This document shows positions 17,234 to 25,968 of a stretch of 51,315 nucleotides of DNA, one piece after another (the stretch's first letter is position 1; each line of letters starts with the position of its first letter). A program made the translations under genes and the position numbers. The notes under the pieces are model-generated. The model was not told where the DNA came from. It did no database searches and saw nothing but the letters and a program-made list of their open reading frames with translations. The stretch is taken from the NCBI RefSeq assembly GCF_005402965.1, contig NZ_BJCF01000034.1, positions 1 through 51,315 on the forward strand, written 5' to 3'. Origin of the DNA: Dolichospermum planctonicum. GTDB taxonomy: Bacteria; Cyanobacteriota; Cyanobacteriia; Cyanobacteriales; Nostocaceae.

Positions 17234-17701
17234 CTAAATATCCCTTCCCATTTCTAAAATCCTAGTTGCCACTGATTCCATGATAGGATTTACTGATAAA
17301 CGATTACCTTTTTTGACTACTAATAATTCATCATCTTTAAATTTTGTTTTGAGTGTTGATAGTGAAATAGGATAATTAAAAACTTCTACAAATTCCACCT
17401 TCACAGTTTGCCAACGGGGAGATTCAGGAGTTGATTTAGCATCATAATATTTACTGTTAACATCAAATTGTGTCGGGTCATTAATATCTGTTTCAACTAT
17501 CCGCATTAAGCCAAAAATTCCTGGAGGTTCAGCATTAGAATGATAGAAAAATGCTAAATCTCCTATTTGCATTTGTTTGAGAAAATTACGCGCTTGATAA
17601 TTACGTACACCGTCCCAAATAGTCTCACCTTGCCGTTGTAAATCAGTAATACTATAAACTGATGGTTCTGACTTCATTAACCAATAATTAATTTTATTCA
17701 T
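17234..17701 (-). CDS. EVE-domain protein
   Basis: 155 residues, a single complete EVE domain: INYWLMKSEPSVYSITDL at the start, then TIWDGVRNYQARNFLKQMQIGDLAFFYHS and PGIFGLMRIVE. EVE domains belong to the PUA superfamily and are thought to read modified bases in DNA or RNA; in bacteria they are often linked to restriction or RNA modification. The gene is enclosed by inverted copies of a dispersed repeat, so this segment may have moved as a unit. Confidence 0.93.
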   Translation of the reverse strand: MNKINYWLMKSEPSVYSITDLQRQGETIWDGVRNYQARNFLKQMQIGDLAFFYHSNAEPPGIFGLMRIVETDINDPTQFDVNSKYYDAKSTPESPRWQTVKVEFVEVFNYPISLSTLKTKFKDDELLVVKKGNRLSVNPIMESVATRILEMGRDI

Positions 17702-17762
17702 CTCATAACAATTAACTCAATATGACCAAAAAATATGACCCAAAATTCCTTTTCCACCTCTT

Positions 17763-17802
17763 TTCTCCGTGTCATCTGTGCCTGGAGTGGTTCGATAAAA
17801 TA
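17763..17802 (-). repeat. Dispersed repeat, right flank of the EVE gene
   Basis: Reverse-complement partner of 17147-17186, containing TGCCTGGAGTGGTTCGATAA. It lies between the EVE gene start and the end of leuD. Confidence 0.88.
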
Positions 17803-17829
17803 CAACCTCAGAGACAAAAAGAGCGGCGA

Positions 17830-18438
17830 CTAACTCGCGGCCAAATTGCCCCAAGCAATATAAGGTAATTTGGCCGCCGTTGCTTTTACCTGTTGAGCAT
17901 TTGCTACCAACTGTCCGCAAGCGTCCCATGTTCCACTAATAAAGGCACTTCTTGTGCCTTCACTCATGACAACCGAGGCAGTAAAATCACCAATTTCCAC
18001 TTGCAATTTTTCCAAATCTATGGTAACAACTTCTTGAGGATTGGCGATAACTAATTCTTGCAGTTGTTTAACTACCTCTGCTTCAGCCGTTACGCATGGT
18101 ATCCCCATGGCTACGCAATTACCAAAGAATATCTCCGCAAAGCTTTCACCAATGAGGGCTTTGATTCCCCATTTGGCCAGGGCTTGGGGTGCGTGTTCCC
18201 TTGACGAACCACAGCCAAAGTTGCGGTTAACTATGAGGATATTTGCCCCTTGGTATTGGATTTGGTCAAATGGGTGTTCACCGTTTAAGGCTTTTCTGTC
18301 GTCCACAAATACCCCCTCTCTTAGGTCGTCAAAGGTAATGGCTTTTAAGTAGCGGGCGGGTATAATTCGGTCGGTATCTATGTCGTTACCAAGTAGGGGA
18401 ACGGCTTGACTGGATATTTGTTTTACTTCACTTACCAT
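17830..18438 (-). CDS. leuD: 3-isopropylmalate dehydratase small subunit
   Basis: 202 residues, the normal LeuD length. [15 protein letters not shown] and [15 protein letters not shown] are the diagnostic segments; the latter contributes active-site residues. With LeuC it isomerises 2-isopropylmalate to 3-isopropylmalate in leucine synthesis. It lies downstream of leuC on the same strand, but 245 bases of mostly tandem repeat separate them. Confidence 0.97.
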   Translation of the reverse strand: MVSEVKQISSQAVPLLGNDIDTDRIIPARYLKAITFDDLREGVFVDDRKALNGEHPFDQIQYQGANILIVNRNFGCGSSREHAPQALAKWGIKALIGESFAEIFFGNCVAMGIPCVTAEAEVVKQLQELVIANPQEVVTIDLEKLQVEIGDFTASVVMSEGTRSAFISGTWDACGQLVANAQQVKATAAKLPYIAWGNLAAS

Positions 18439-18481
18439 AATTAATTAACCACGAAGGGACGAAGGACACAAAGGAATATCT

Positions 18482-18680
18482 GGGACTCAATTCTGGTTTG
18501 GGCGGGCAAGATGCCCACCCCACAAGATTTTTCAGAGTTTGAGAGAGATTTTTTTGGGACTCAATTCTGGTTTGGGCGGGCAAGATGCCCACCCCACAAG
18601 ATTTTTCAGAGTTTGAGAGAGATTTTTTTGGGACTCAATTCTGGTTTGGGCAGGCAAGATGCCCACCCCACAAGATTTTT
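18482..18680. repeat. 74-bp tandem repeat between leuC and leuD
   Basis: About 2.7 copies of a 74-base unit starting at 18482, 18556 and 18630, each beginning GGGACTCAATTCTGG and containing the GGGCAAGATGCCC palindrome (CAGGCAAGATGCCC in the third) and a CACCCCACAAGATTTTT tail. Copies one and two are nearly identical, indicating recent expansion. The array lies in the spacer of the leuC-leuD pair and each unit can form a hairpin in the transcript. Confidence 0.95.
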
Positions 18681-18683
18681 ATT

Positions 18684-20087
18684 TTATAATAAAGCCCGTA
18701 CGTCGGCAATTTCCCCTTTTATGGCGGCGGTGGCTACCATAGCCGGACTCATGAGTAAGGTACGACCGGAGGATGATCCTTGTCTACCTTTGAAGTTGCG
18801 GTTGGAGGAGGAGGCGCTGATTTGTCTCCCTTGGAGTTTGTCGGGGTTCATGGCTAAACACATGGAACACCCTGGTTCTCTCCATTCAAAACCGGCTTTA
18901 ACAAAGATTTTATCTAGTCCTTCGGCTTCGGCTTCTTTTTTGACTCTTTCTGAACCGGGGACAACAAAGGCTTTGACTCCCGCAGCAACTTGCCGACCTT
19001 GGGCGATTTTGGCGGCTTCTCTTAGGTCGCTTATACGTCCGTTGGTACAGCTACCTATGAAGCAAACATCTATTTTTGTTCCTTGGATGGGTTGTCCGGG
19101 ATATAGATTCATGTAAGAATATGCTTCTTCGGCTATTAAGCGGTCTTCTTCTAGCAGTTCTGCGGCTGTGGGAATTTTTTCATCTACGCCAATTCCTTGA
19201 CCGGGTGTAATTCCCCATGTGACTGTGGGGGGGATAGCTTCGGCATTAAATACTACGATATCGTCATATTCTGCATCGGGATTACTACTCAGGGATTGCC
19301 ACCAATTTAGGGCTTTTTCCCAGTCTGCACCTTTAGGGGCAAAGTCTCTATTTTGTAAATAATCATAAGTAATTTCATCGGGGTTGACGTATCCGCATCG
19401 CGCCCCACCTTCGATGGCCATGTTACAAACGGTCATCCTTTCTTCCATGTTCATTTGGGCAAAGGTTGTACCAGCAAATTCATAAGCGTAGCCTACACCT
19501 CCTTTAACCCCTAGGTTACGGATAATATGTAATACTACGTCTTTGGCGTAAACTCCGGGTTTTAAGTTACCGTTAACTTCGATTTTGCGGACTTTTAGTT
19601 TTGATAGTGATAGGGTTTGGGAGGCTAAAACGTCTCTAACTTGGCTTGTACCTATACCAAAGGCGATCGCTCCAAACGCGCCATGACTTGACGTATGACT
19701 ATCACCGCAAGCGATGGTCATGCCCGGTTGAGTTAGTCCCAATTCGGGAGCAATGACATGAACTATACCTTGATTCCCTGAACCAATATTGTAAAATGTT
19801 ATGTCATGTTCTTGACAATTCTTTTCTAATGCTTGGATCATTTCCTCGGCCATGTTATCCACGAAGGGACGGGCTTGGTTTTCGGTGGGAACAATATGAT
19901 CTACTGTGGCTATGGTTCGCTGCGGAAATAATACTTTTAAATCCCTTCCTTTCAGCATGGAAAAGGCCTGGGGACTGGTAACTTCATGAATAAGATGTAG
20001 TCCAATAAATAGTTGTGTTAATCCTGATGGTAGTGTACCAACAGTATGTAAATCCCAAACTTTGTCAAATAGAGTACCCTTGCTCAT
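18684..20087 (-). CDS. leuC: 3-isopropylmalate dehydratase large subunit
   Basis: 467 residues, full length. The 4Fe-4S cluster cysteines are Cys347 (GSCTNGR), Cys407 and Cys410 (GCSMC). The aconitase-type motifs [15 protein letters not shown] and [12 protein letters not shown] are intact. It forms the isopropylmalate isomerase with LeuD (downstream). Its stop codon lies only four bases from the repeat array at 18482-18680. Confidence 0.98.
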   Translation of the reverse strand: MSKGTLFDKVWDLHTVGTLPSGLTQLFIGLHLIHEVTSPQAFSMLKGRDLKVLFPQRTIATVDHIVPTENQARPFVDNMAEEMIQALEKNCQEHDITFYNIGSGNQGIVHVIAPELGLTQPGMTIACGDSHTSSHGAFGAIAFGIGTSQVRDVLASQTLSLSKLKVRKIEVNGNLKPGVYAKDVVLHIIRNLGVKGGVGYAYEFAGTTFAQMNMEERMTVCNMAIEGGARCGYVNPDEITYDYLQNRDFAPKGADWEKALNWWQSLSSNPDAEYDDIVVFNAEAIPPTVTWGITPGQGIGVDEKIPTAAELLEEDRLIAEEAYSYMNLYPGQPIQGTKIDVCFIGSCTNGRISDLREAAKIAQGRQVAAGVKAFVVPGSERVKKEAEAEGLDKIFVKAGFEWREPGCSMCLAMNPDKLQGRQISASSSNRNFKGRQGSSSGRTLLMSPAMVATAAIKGEIADVRALL

Positions 20088-20245
20088 AGATTAATTTATA
20101 TTAAAGGAGTCTGATTTTTGATTGTATCAGAAAATAGACTGGTTCAAGATCCTATAAAATTAGATAATTTTTTAGGTAATTTTTCAGAACTTAGGGCGCG
20201 TTTACAAGCTTCAAAACATATCTGGGTAAACGCTATGATGTTTAA

Positions 20246-23200
20246 TCAAATAGGCATTCTTGGAGGTGCTGTTTTCCACATTAAATCAATTTCTTCTGCT
20301 GTGAGTTGATAAGCTTGATTAATTAAATCAGAAAGACGCTGTTCTAATTTTACAGTTTCGTTTTTGCGGCTGTTAATTTCGGGAACATAATCATTATATG
20401 CTTGACGTAAAGCTGTAAAAGCTGGTATACTTAAAGGGTCTGAAGATTTTTTGGCGTTTTTTTGTTTGGGCATTCTTTTTCTCACTTCGTCTACAAAGTC
20501 TGGAAATTCCCAAGTAGCAAAGTCTTCTAATTTATTGCCCAGTTTCTCAATTTTGTATTCTATTTGCAACCAGTCGAGAACATCTTTATAAACTTGTCCG
20601 TTGAGTTTGGTAATTTCAATTAACCGCGTGACAATTGCTTCTACTTCTGCGCGAGTTTCTTCTGTGGGTTGGGCAATAGGTAGGGTTTCAAATAAATATC
20701 CCATTGGACTAATAGCGTCAGAAAGCATTTTTGTAAAAACACGGTGACTATACCACCAAATAAGAGGTGAATTAAGTAACCCTAAAATAAATAAATCTTG
20801 AGTGGGAAGAATAAAAATTTTATTATTTCCAAATAACCCAGAATTATCAAGTGCATAAACCGGAAAAGTTTGAATTTCTTGATAAATGATTTTTGGTTGT
20901 TCAAATAACTGCCAATAATCAACACTATCTTGAATTTCATACCACTTGTAAATACCTGGTTTTCGTCCTTCCCAATTACCATCTTTATTTGTATTCCAAT
21001 TTTTAGGACGAGGTTCTAATTGTTTTCGATACTGAGTGAGATAATTTTTAATAGCAGGATAAGCATCAATATCAATTCCACGACGAGTAAAAATCATCCA
21101 CAAATTTTCCCATTGAGGAATCCATCTTTTAATATCCTGTCCCCGTACATAGGGTTTGATAATTTCCGCACATTTTGGGTCAGCTTGAATTAACTTGTTC
21201 CTAGTAGCATTATCTATTAAAAAAGCTTCATTAAAACCTGTTTTTATTCCATAATAAGGTTTAACTCCAGCAAACTCCTTTAAGGGAACTCCTACCCGTT
21301 GAATTTTCCGCATTAAATCATCAACCGCAGGAGGTTCTAAACTCCAAGCATGAGCAGAAAACCGCGACCAAGGAATAGTAAAACTGTTTTCTGGATTTTG
21401 CACATATTGAATGAGGTTAATATTTTTCAACTCCCCACGAGGAACAGCACAAACTAAAACTGATTTATTCTCATTGTCTGTATTTGAAACCTCAGATTTC
21501 CTCGCAGCAATAATACAGGGAAATGTATCCGCGTCTTCAAAAATTGGTGCGTGTCCAAAATCAATAATTTGTTCAAACACACTGGACTGACAAAAAAACC
21601 GTCGCAAAGATTCACCATAACCAGAACGTAACCATTTATTAGTGACAATATAAGAAATAATTCCTGCTGGTTTAAGCAGATTTAAACCTTTTTCATAGAA
21701 ATAAATATAAATATCTGCAACTCCGTCATAAGTTTGATAATTTTCCTGTAAATAAGGTTTAAATGGTGATAATAACTCCTGACGAATATAGGGAGGATTT
21801 CCAATAACAACATCAAAACCACCGTCAGCAAAGACTTGAGAAAATTCACTTTCCCAATTAAATGGTAAATCTGTGATTTTTGCATCATTAATGATGGAAT
21901 TACCGATTTTAATATTATCATCCAAATAAGTTAAAGTTTTTCCCTGAGTTGCGGTTTTTAACCACAAAGATAACTTAGTAATTTCTACCGACTCAGGAGA
22001 CAAATCAACCCCAAATAGATTATTACTAAGAATAGTCTTATCTAATTCAACATTTTCTAGAGTCTCATATTTCAGAAACCGCAAATTATCATTAACTCGT
22101 TGATATTGACCTGCAAAATAATCAAAAGCAGCAATTAAAAACGCACCAGAACCACAAGCGGGGTCAAGAACTCGCGTTTTTACTAATACCTCATCTCGGT
22201 AACTTTGCCAAAATTCAATTTCCCGTTTTTGATTTTCTGCTGTATCTATAAACTCTCCTATTTTTAACCGTTGTCTTAATTCATCTTCGCGTTTCTGTAA
22301 ATATCCACCAATTGCAACTTCGACAATATATTGAGTAATATAAGCGGGAGTATAGAATACGCCTAATTTTTTCCGTTTACCCTGTTTTTTATCAAATTCC
22401 TGTTTAGCAACATCAGCTTTTAATTCTTCTAAATCTGTAATTGACTGCTCAAAAATTCGTCCTAAAATATCTACGGAAACTTCTGAATCAAAATCAAAAC
22501 GGGTTAATTGTTGCAGTTGACCACACAAAGAATCAGGAATATCTAATAGTTGATCTAAAATCGGATCATGTTGAAATAAACCACCATTATAACCGGGAAT
22601 TGGGGGATCTTCATTACCTTGGTCAACCCAACGAAAAACGGCTTGATAATTTTCCCAAATTGGTCGAGGATGATAAATATCTTTGTTATTATAGGCTTTG
22701 CTAATTGTCTTTTCGGGTAATAATCCCCTATCTTCACAAAAAGCAATAAATAAAATTCTGTCTAATGTTTTTTGTGCTTTCTCAATTAATACTTGATCAC
22801 GGTTAGGAATATGCAATTTACTACCAAAACGAAACCGGAAATCTTTAACTATATTTAGTCTAACTTGTTTATATTCTTGATAAAGTTGTTTAGTAATGTC
22901 CTCTTGTGCTTCTTCAGAAGTTACTAACAACCTGTCAATGGTAGATATATCTTTAATTGGTAAAAAGTTTTCTCGACAAAGCAGTAAATAAAATCTTTTA
23001 AATTCCTCAAAATCCGCTAAATTAGTTAATAAAAACTGTTCATAATAAGCGGGAGTTTTATTAGTATGATATAGTCGTAATTCTCGATAATTAGAAACGA
23101 TAATCCAATGACAATCAGGAGTATAATTAGCATAGCGCCAACCCTGATCAACAGCGGATTCTTTTCTCCCAGATGCGGGTCTATCTAAATCATCTTTTGT

Positions 23201-23581
23201 CCCTTTTAATTCAATTGGTGCAACAACTTTACCCTGTAATTTTACCTTTCCTTTGTTATTTTCTGTTGCGGTAAAAAAGCCCACAGCAGCATCAGCAGAA
23301 CCCCCACCGTCAGCTATAGTTTGTTCTGCGTGAATTTCCCAAACTTTACCACCACCTGTAATAATGGAAGAGTAACCTAAGACATTTTGAAAGATATCTT
23401 TGAGAAAATCACCATGTAAAGAAATCTCTTTGACTTGGTTAAGAGTACCTGAATTTAAAGCCTCAACCCATTTGATGATAATTTGGTGACGTTGTTCTAA
23501 ATCTGAAGGAAATTTAAACTTAACCAAAGCATTTTTTAATGACTTTTTCTGGAATAAAGCTTTAGAAAGTTGTTGACTCAT
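20246..23581 (-). CDS. Type IIG restriction-modification enzyme (fused nuclease, methyltransferase and specificity domain)
   Basis: 1111 residues. The N-terminus has a PD-(D/E)xK-like nuclease core: Asp97 in ADAAVGFF and Glu124-x-Lys126 in PIELKG. The central adenine methyltransferase has motif X-like GVFYTP (about 407-412), motif I DPACGSGAF (473-481) and motif IV NPPY (595-598). The C-terminal third contains target-recognition features (KPYYGIKTGFNEAFLID, IKPYVRGQDIKRW), as in the Eco57I/TaqI_C group. One chain thus cuts and methylates asymmetric sites, defending against phage. No separate methyltransferase or specificity gene is nearby. All three parts look intact; whether it is active is inferred. 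Confidence 0.92.
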   Translation of the reverse strand: MSQQLSKALFQKKSLKNALVKFKFPSDLEQRHQIIIKWVEALNSGTLNQVKEISLHGDFLKDIFQNVLGYSSIITGGGKVWEIHAEQTIADGGGSADAAVGFFTATENNKGKVKLQGKVVAPIELKGTKDDLDRPASGRKESAVDQGWRYANYTPDCHWIIVSNYRELRLYHTNKTPAYYEQFLLTNLADFEEFKRFYLLLCRENFLPIKDISTIDRLLVTSEEAQEDITKQLYQEYKQVRLNIVKDFRFRFGSKLHIPNRDQVLIEKAQKTLDRILFIAFCEDRGLLPEKTISKAYNNKDIYHPRPIWENYQAVFRWVDQGNEDPPIPGYNGGLFQHDPILDQLLDIPDSLCGQLQQLTRFDFDSEVSVDILGRIFEQSITDLEELKADVAKQEFDKKQGKRKKLGVFYTPAYITQYIVEVAIGGYLQKREDELRQRLKIGEFIDTAENQKREIEFWQSYRDEVLVKTRVLDPACGSGAFLIAAFDYFAGQYQRVNDNLRFLKYETLENVELDKTILSNNLFGVDLSPESVEITKLSLWLKTATQGKTLTYLDDNIKIGNSIINDAKITDLPFNWESEFSQVFADGGFDVVIGNPPYIRQELLSPFKPYLQENYQTYDGVADIYIYFYEKGLNLLKPAGIISYIVTNKWLRSGYGESLRRFFCQSSVFEQIIDFGHAPIFEDADTFPCIIAARKSEVSNTDNENKSVLVCAVPRGELKNINLIQYVQNPENSFTIPWSRFSAHAWSLEPPAVDDLMRKIQRVGVPLKEFAGVKPYYGIKTGFNEAFLIDNATRNKLIQADPKCAEIIKPYVRGQDIKRWIPQWENLWMIFTRRGIDIDAYPAIKNYLTQYRKQLEPRPKNWNTNKDGNWEGRKPGIYKWYEIQDSVDYWQLFEQPKIIYQEIQTFPVYALDNSGLFGNNKIFILPTQDLFILGLLNSPLIWWYSHRVFTKMLSDAISPMGYLFETLPIAQPTEETRAEVEAIVTRLIEITKLNGQVYKDVLDWLQIEYKIEKLGNKLEDFATWEFPDFVDEVRKRMPKQKNAKKSSDPLSIPAFTALRQAYNDYVPEINSRKNETVKLEQRLSDLINQAYQLTAEEIDLMWKTAPPRMPI

Positions 23582-23649
23582 AACTTTAATTTCTCAATAT
23601 ATATCATCATGTAGATTCCACACTTTCAATAATCCGGGTATTTGGATAA

Positions 23650-24231
23650 TCATTTTTGACAAGGGGGTAACATATCAGATAAACTAATTTGTAAATCAGG
23701 AAACTCTAAAGCTGAGACTATTCCATCTTCCCCAATAATTACCTCACTTTCATAACCATTTTGAGTTGGGTTTCTAAAAATGTGTAATTCACGTTTTACC
23801 ACATCTAGTACCCAATAATCTTTAATCCCTGCTAAAGAGTAAGCTTTAGCCTTAGTTTCACAATCTAATTTTAAACTACTATCGGCAACCTCAATAATTA
23901 AATAAACTTCTGATGGTGTAGGATGATGATCTGCATAGTCCAAAGGATCAATTTTCACGACGGAAATATCCGGTTCTGGTTCAGACCTATTATTTAACTT
24001 TACAGGTTCTTGACTAGATACCCAAGCACGATTTTCTAATCTTTTTTTGAATAAATAGTCTGTTCTTACTACTGCTGAACGGTGCGCTGTTCCTTTTGCA
24101 ATCATCCAAATAATTCTCCCATTTAAAAGTTCCACTCGTTCATCTGGGGCAAAAATACCCGCTTCATTCATGCGGTGATATTCTTCCACCGTCCACAAAC
24201 GCAATTCTAGATTTGTTTCTGTACTTTGCAT
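23650..24231 (-). CDS. Uma2-family (DUF820) nuclease-like protein
   Basis: 193 residues from the ATG at 24231; a GTG five codons upstream is possible. WTVEEYHRMNEAGIF, ERVELLNGRII, EPDISVV, LIIEVADSSLKLDCETKAKAYSLAGIKDYWVLDV are the family signature. The family has a restriction-endonuclease-like fold with E, D and E-x-x-D residues in these motifs, but its biological role is unproven. It is massively expanded in cyanobacteria. It lies 68 bases upstream of the restriction-modification gene on the same strand, probably by chance. Confidence 0.92.
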   Translation of the reverse strand: MQSTETNLELRLWTVEEYHRMNEAGIFAPDERVELLNGRIIWMIAKGTAHRSAVVRTDYLFKKRLENRAWVSSQEPVKLNNRSEPEPDISVVKIDPLDYADHHPTPSEVYLIIEVADSSLKLDCETKAKAYSLAGIKDYWVLDVVKRELHIFRNPTQNGYESEVIIGEDGIVSALEFPDLQISLSDMLPPCQK

Positions 24232-24405
24232 AGCGGCTTTAATCACTTTGAGGTGTTTATGTTCACTTGTATTTAATCTAATTCTATCTTTGAGAATATA
24301 AATTCGCAGCAGGTAAGCGGACTCATAAAGTCTGACTTACAAACATCTTACCCCTGTCCGATCGCCAAAATATGGCTGCTGATGATGATTAACAAAAATA
24401 AATCT

Positions 24406-24420
24406 ATGACAAGTTGTCAT
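24406..24420. promoter_or_regulatory. Perfect dyad operator candidate upstream of petE
   Basis: ATGACA-AGT-TGTCAT, a perfect 6-3-6 inverted repeat 65 bases before the petE start codon. It overlaps a possible -35 (TTGTCA, 24414-24419), and a -10 candidate TAAAAT is at 24440-24445. Plastocyanin genes in cyanobacteria are controlled by copper through the BlaI/CopY-type regulator PetR, and GAC/GTC-type dyads suit that family. The link is an inference. Confidence 0.55.
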
Positions 24421-24484
24421 ATTTGGCGTTAATTGTATTTAAAATGGGATGAGAACAATAAAAATTATTTCCGAGGACAGAAGT

Positions 24485-24904
24485 ATGAAATCTATAGCAG
24501 CAACTTTGCGACGTTTGAGCCTAGCTGTATTGACAGTTATTGTAATTTTTGGTAGCTTTGCTGTGTTTACCCCCACTGCATCTGCGGAAACATATACAGT
24601 TAAGCTGGGTACTGATAAAGGTGCGTTGGCTTTTGAACCCAAGAAATTGACTGTTAAGCCCGGTGATACAATTGAATGGAAGAACAACAAAGTTCCTCCC
24701 CACAACGTTGTCTTTGATGCTAACAAGAATCCTGATAAAAGTGCTACTTTAGCAAAATCTTTGTCCCACAAGAAGTTATTAATGAGTCCTGGACAAACCG
24801 AAACCACGGTTATCCCTGCTGACGCTACTCCTGGTGATTACACCTTCTATTGCGAACCTCACCGTGGTGCTGGCATGGTTGGTCACATCATTGTTGAAGG
24901 CTAA
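24485..24904 (+). CDS. petE: Plastocyanin precursor
   Basis: 139 residues from the ATG at 24485, preceded by GAGGACAG; an upstream extension to 24449 adds nothing recognisable. The signal peptide ends TPTASA, leaving a mature protein of 105 residues. The copper ligands in mature numbering are His39 (PPHN), Cys89, His92 and Met97 (YCEPHRGAGM). It carries electrons from cytochrome b6f to photosystem I in the thylakoid lumen. The length and ligand spacing match Anabaena plastocyanins. Expression is probably copper-controlled (see the dyad at 24406). Confidence 0.98.
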   Translation: MKSIAATLRRLSLAVLTVIVIFGSFAVFTPTASAETYTVKLGTDKGALAFEPKKLTVKPGDTIEWKNNKVPPHNVVFDANKNPDKSATLAKSLSHKKLLMSPGQTETTVIPADATPGDYTFYCEPHRGAGMVGHIIVEG

Positions 24905-24917
24905 TATGTAGCTACAA

Positions 24918-24945
24918 ACCATCCCTGTATATTAACGGGGATGGT
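24918..24945 (+). terminator. Hairpin after petE
   Basis: ACCATCCC / GGGATGGT (24918-24925 with 24938-24945) around a 12-base loop, 13 bases after the petE stop codon. A T-run is missing, so it may be a processing or stabilising structure instead of a classical terminator. Confidence 0.6.
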
Positions 24946-25045
24946 AAAAGCAATCCTGATAATAGACAATCAAGACACAAAAATACTTTTATAATTATTG
25001 TAGATAAAAATTAGTTGACTTTTAGATCAAAGTTTTTTATTTAAT

Positions 25046-25927
25046 ATGAATTTAATTACACAGCCAATTTCTGAAAAAATCGGACAGCAAATTATTAGCC
25101 AAGACGATAAAAGTATTTTGGAAATAGACAGAGAAGAAATTATTAGTCTATTTAAAGAATATGGAGTTTTACTATTTAGAGGATTTACTGCTGATACTGA
25201 AATATTTAAAGAATTTAGTAATTTATTCAGCAATAATTTTTTAGATTATGCAGGTGGTGTTTTTAATAGAAGGGTAATTAATGATGATAAGACCATTTTA
25301 AGTGTCAATGATTTCCAAACAGAGATTAAATTACATGGAGAAATGTACTATCAAAAGAATATTCCCTTGATGTTGTGGTTTTTTTGTGCTAATCCCGCTG
25401 CAAAAAATGGTGAAACAACGGTTTGTGATGGTAGACAATTTTTTGCAGAACTCAGTCATTCAACTCAAGAATTATTCAGTCAAAAGCGGCTAAAGTTTAC
25501 TGCGAAAATGAATAAAGAACAGTGGCAAAAAAAATATAAAATTGATGATATTAATGAATTAGAACAGATGTGTAAAACGAATGATACACACCTGACTATA
25601 TATGAAGATCAATCAATTCTCTTTGAATATATTTGTCGAGTAGTTATTCCTAGCAGATGTGGAAAATATCAGGTTTTTATTAATAGCCTTTTACCAGCAA
25701 TGCAGTTAAATCCTGATGTTCTGAAGTTTGATGATGATTCAGAAATTCCTGATGAACTTATGGATGAATTAAATGGAATTGCTGAGAGAATTACTACCAA
25801 TATTGACTGGAAAAAAGGAGATATTTTAATGATTGATAATACAAGAATAATGCACGGTAGAAGGTCTTTTAAGGATGAAACAAGAGAGATTTATATCCGG
25901 TTATGTTCTCCAAATTTTCAATTTTAA
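25046..25927 (+). CDS. TauD/TfdA-family Fe(II)/2-oxoglutarate-dependent dioxygenase
   Basis: 293 residues. The iron-binding triad is His and Glu in KLHGEMYY with the distal His in NTRIMHGRRSF; the arginine of that last motif is well placed for 2-oxoglutarate binding. GVLLFRGF and LWFFCANPAAKNGETTVCDG are typical of the TauD/clavaminate-synthase-like group. The substrate is unknown. Close relatives act on taurine or hydroxylate amino acids in natural-product pathways, but no such cluster is present. The gene is more AT-rich than petE and UbiD beside it, so it may be acquired. Confidence 0.87.
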   Translation: MNLITQPISEKIGQQIISQDDKSILEIDREEIISLFKEYGVLLFRGFTADTEIFKEFSNLFSNNFLDYAGGVFNRRVINDDKTILSVNDFQTEIKLHGEMYYQKNIPLMLWFFCANPAAKNGETTVCDGRQFFAELSHSTQELFSQKRLKFTAKMNKEQWQKKYKIDDINELEQMCKTNDTHLTIYEDQSILFEYICRVVIPSRCGKYQVFINSLLPAMQLNPDVLKFDDDSEIPDELMDELNGIAERITTNIDWKKGDILMIDNTRIMHGRRSFKDETREIYIRLCSPNFQF

Positions 25928-25937
25928 AATAATACTC

Positions 25938-25956
25938 CCCTTCTGACAAAGAAGGG
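25938..25956. terminator. Hairpin between convergent genes
   Basis: CCCTTC / GAAGGG (25938-25943 with 25951-25956), 7-base loop, in the 41-base gap between the dioxygenase and the UbiD gene that converge here. The flanks lack long T-runs; it probably serves both directions. Confidence 0.6.
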
Positions 25957-25968
25957 AAAGTTTAGGTA

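Noticed and set aside
18482-18680. CRISPR array
   Set aside because: The repeated unit is 74 bases with no unique spacers between copies; it is a plain tandem duplication.
18511-19116. 201-residue plus-strand frame over leuC and the tandem repeat
   Set aside because: It is the antisense shadow of leuC joined to repeat sequence; LeuC on the minus strand is unambiguous.
20118-20309. 63-residue plus-strand frame between leuC and the restriction-modification gene
   Set aside because: It overlaps the end of the restriction-modification gene antisense and has no recognisable motif or ribosome site.
20246-24231. Larger defence island containing the restriction-modification and Uma2 genes
   Set aside because: Both flanks are housekeeping (leuC, petE) and no integrase, toxin-antitoxin or other defence gene is adjacent.
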